A stretch of DNA of 8,088 nucleotides. Origin: an uncultured Nannocystaceae bacterium. GTDB taxonomy: Bacteria > Myxococcota_A > Polyangia > Nannocystales > Nannocystaceae. Below are positions 6,702 through 8,088 of this stretch, one piece after another. Numbering within the stretch: position 1 is the first letter of the stretch; every line of letters starts with the position of its first letter. Made by a program: the position numbers and the translations under genes. The stretch is taken from positions 1-8,088 of the forward strand of contig CALKDV010000176.1 in the NCBI GenBank assembly GCA_938084085.1. The letters run 5' to 3'. The notes below the pieces were generated by a model. It was not told the origin of the DNA. It saw only the letters and a program-made list of their open reading frames with translations, and made no database searches.

Positions 6702-6799
6702 CCCCGGAGGATCAGTTTCGTAGGCCCATAATCGTCCGGAAATCCGGCGAGCCACGGGGGGGGTGCGATGGGCTCAGAAATTCGCGTAGATTGTCCTCG

Positions 6800-7918
6800 A
6801 TGACGACGGAAGCCACGTCCATGAGTTTCGAGGAGTACAAGGCAGCGCTCGGGACGTCTGCCTCGAGGAGGGCGCTGCTCTTTCGAGATGGCCGGCCGTT
6901 CCACGTGTTGTTGAGTCAGCAGTTTTCTCGCGATGACTTGATCCACCTGACGGACACGGCGACCTCCATCCGTCGCCTTGACCGGCATCGTGACGGTCGT
7001 GAGTTCCTCCGAGGGCTACTGCGGGGCATCCGTGTCATGAACCTGTTCGCGCAGCCGAGCACGCGGACCGCCGAGAGCTTTATCGCAGCGGCCGACAAGC
7101 TCGGCGCGACCACGCGACTCGTCGCGGACATTCGAACCTCCAGTTTCTCGAAGGGAGAGACGGTCGAGGATTCGGTGAGGACGCTGTCATCGTTCTTCGA
7201 CACGATCGTGACGCGTCACCCCGAGGATGATTTCGCCGTGCGCGCAGCCTGGGGACTTCAACGGAGCAGCCGACCGATCCCAGTGGTGTCTGCGGGCAGC
7301 GGGAAGTCGCAGCACGTCACCCAGTCGCTCCTCGATATCTACACGCTTCGGTACTCTCTCCTCGACCGTGGGGGTCTCGATGGCCGCACCGTGCTGCTCG
7401 TGGGCGACATTTTGAGGAACCGCGCGGCGCGGTCGTTGGCCTACCTGCTCACCAAGTTTGATGTGGAGCGGGTGGATTTCGTGAGCGCGAAGAACTACCT
7501 CCCCGAGGACGGGCTGATCCAATACATCGAGAAGCACGGGATCAAGGTCGGGGTCGATGACAACCTCGAGTCATATCTCAAGCGACGAGGCGGGGACGTT
7601 GACGCGATCTATATGACCCGACTGCAGCAAGAGTGGGACAAGGGAGGCGGCCAGCCGACGGCGAAGGGGGAGGAGCTAGGGACGGAGGATGCGTTCGTGT
7701 TGAAGTCTGAGTTTCGCAAGCTGATCGGTGAGGACTGCGTGCTCATGCACCCCTTGCCGCGCGTGAACGAGCTCCCCGAGTCGTGGGAGGATCACCCCGG
7801 TTTTGTGGTGTGGAGGCAGGTCCGCAACGGCATGTGGATGCGGGCTGCCCTGTTCGCCGCGATCCACGGGGCCGATCAAGAGATTCGAGCGAGGGCCGTG
7901 CGCCTAGGCCTCGTCTAG
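6800..7918 (+). CDS. pyrB: Aspartate carbamoyltransferase, long divergent form
   Basis: By family this enzyme joins carbamoyl phosphate to aspartate, the first committed step of pyrimidine synthesis. Counting from the ATG at 6800 (372 residues): carbamoyl-phosphate loop PSTRT (86-90), S114 and K118 in the TSSFSKGET segment (contributed by the neighbouring subunit in known enzymes), TRHPE (138-142), SQHVTQSLLD (170-179, H172 and Q175), VGDILRNRAARSL (201-213, R208), YMTRLQ (271-276, R274 and Q276) and MHPLPRV (316-322). These match the catalytic residues of E. coli PyrB. Odd points: STRTA replaces the usual STRTR, and the chain is about 60 residues longer than the usual 305-310, with an N-terminal extension and an insert near 278-298. 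The frame is open upstream to 6635, but that part overlaps the hydrolase and is not protein-like. The ATG at 6821 (365 residues), with GGAAG eight bases upstream, is an equally plausible start. No regulatory-subunit gene follows directly. Confidence 0.85.
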   Translation: MTTEATSMSFEEYKAALGTSASRRALLFRDGRPFHVLLSQQFSRDDLIHLTDTATSIRRLDRHRDGREFLRGLLRGIRVMNLFAQPSTRTAESFIAAADKLGATTRLVADIRTSSFSKGETVEDSVRTLSSFFDTIVTRHPEDDFAVRAAWGLQRSSRPIPVVSAGSGKSQHVTQSLLDIYTLRYSLLDRGGLDGRTVLLVGDILRNRAARSLAYLLTKFDVERVDFVSAKNYLPEDGLIQYIEKHGIKVGVDDNLESYLKRRGGDVDAIYMTRLQQEWDKGGGQPTAKGEELGTEDAFVLKSEFRKLIGEDCVLMHPLPRVNELPESWEDHPGFVVWRQVRNGMWMRAALFAAIHGADQEIRARAVRLGLV

Positions 7919-7973
7919 GGGGGCCTGAAACCGTCGGGGTTCGCGGCGGAGCTTTGAGGTAGCATGGGCGCGC

Positions 7974-8088
7974 ATGGGGGGACCTTTGGCATTGTTGTTG
8001 GCTGCGGCCGTCCCGACGCTCCTCGTCTCGGTGTACTTTGACTGGCTGGATCGAGCGCGGCCCGAACCACGCTCCTCGTTGCGCCGGG
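7974..8088 (+). CDS. Probable PrsW-type intramembrane metalloprotease, N-terminal fragment
   Basis: Only the first 38 codons are present; the gene runs off the right edge. The fragment has a hydrophobic segment (about residues 4-22) followed by YFDWLDRARPEPRSSLRR. A first membrane helix ending in an aromatic and Asp/Arg pair, then a Pro-Glu-Pro stretch, is what PrsW proteases show at their N-terminus. The glutamate and histidine active-site motifs would lie outside the window, so the call rests on this short stretch. GAGGT at 7956-7960 is 13 bases before the ATG, a long spacing. The ATG at 7964 is in another frame and hits a stop after 25 codons, so 7974 is preferred. The gene follows the carbamoyltransferase by 55 bp on the same strand. 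Confidence 0.5.
   Translation, partial: MGGPLALLLAAAVPTLLVSVYFDWLDRARPEPRSSLRR

Noticed and set aside
6635..6799. A 55-residue N-terminal extension of the carbamoyltransferase from the ATG at 6635
   Set aside because: It overlaps the hydrolase C-terminus by 67 bases, is Gly/Arg/Pro-rich without homology to transcarbamylases, and would make the protein far longer than the family.

Overview
The window is about 8.1 kb of GC-rich bacterial DNA with seven genes, two of them cut by the window edges. The best taxonomic guess is Myxococcota or a related deltaproteobacterial-type lineage, possibly a metagenome-assembled genome. The main pointer is the left-edge gene: a long Gly-Asp (GD)n linker leads into a cysteine-rich von Willebrand A (VWA) domain, an architecture I associate with myxobacterial surface lipoproteins. 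High GC and tightly packed genes fit this but do not prove it. No rRNA, tRNA, CRISPR array, IS element or phage gene was seen.

Layout: (1) 2-1033 (+), 3' part of the VWA protein, its linker encoded by near-perfect GGAGAC hexamer repeats. (2) 4732 to 1086 (-), three tightly packed genes read leftward: a long-chain acyl-CoA synthetase, a membrane-anchored parvulin-like protein that seems to lack its catalytic histidines, and a HupE/UreJ-type membrane protein with an extra extracytoplasmic domain. The gap between the first two is 9 bp; the last two overlap by 4 bp (ATGA). This array converges on the VWA gene. (3) 4733-4953, a 221-bp divergent intergenic region. (4) 4954-6701 (+), a SAM-dependent methyltransferase with a cysteine-less Trm112-like N-terminus, and an alpha/beta hydrolase starting on a GTGA overlap. 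(5) 6800-7918 (+), an unusual, long aspartate carbamoyltransferase (PyrB-like). (6) 7974 to the right edge (+), the first 38 codons of a probable PrsW-type membrane protease.

How the genes may work together: the parvulin-like and HupE-like proteins probably form a functional pair, with an anchored extracytoplasmic folding factor serving a transporter-like membrane protein. The methyltransferase and hydrolase are almost certainly co-translated, perhaps acting on one small molecule or lipid. The carbamoyltransferase belongs to pyrimidine synthesis by family, but no other pyr gene is visible. I do not see a clear new multi-gene defence or biosynthetic system. The most unusual points are the degenerate motifs: the parvulin without its histidines, the Trm112-like domain without cysteines, the altered TM4 motif in the HupE-like protein, the STRTA motif in the carbamoyltransferase and the GHSLF nucleophile elbow in the hydrolase.
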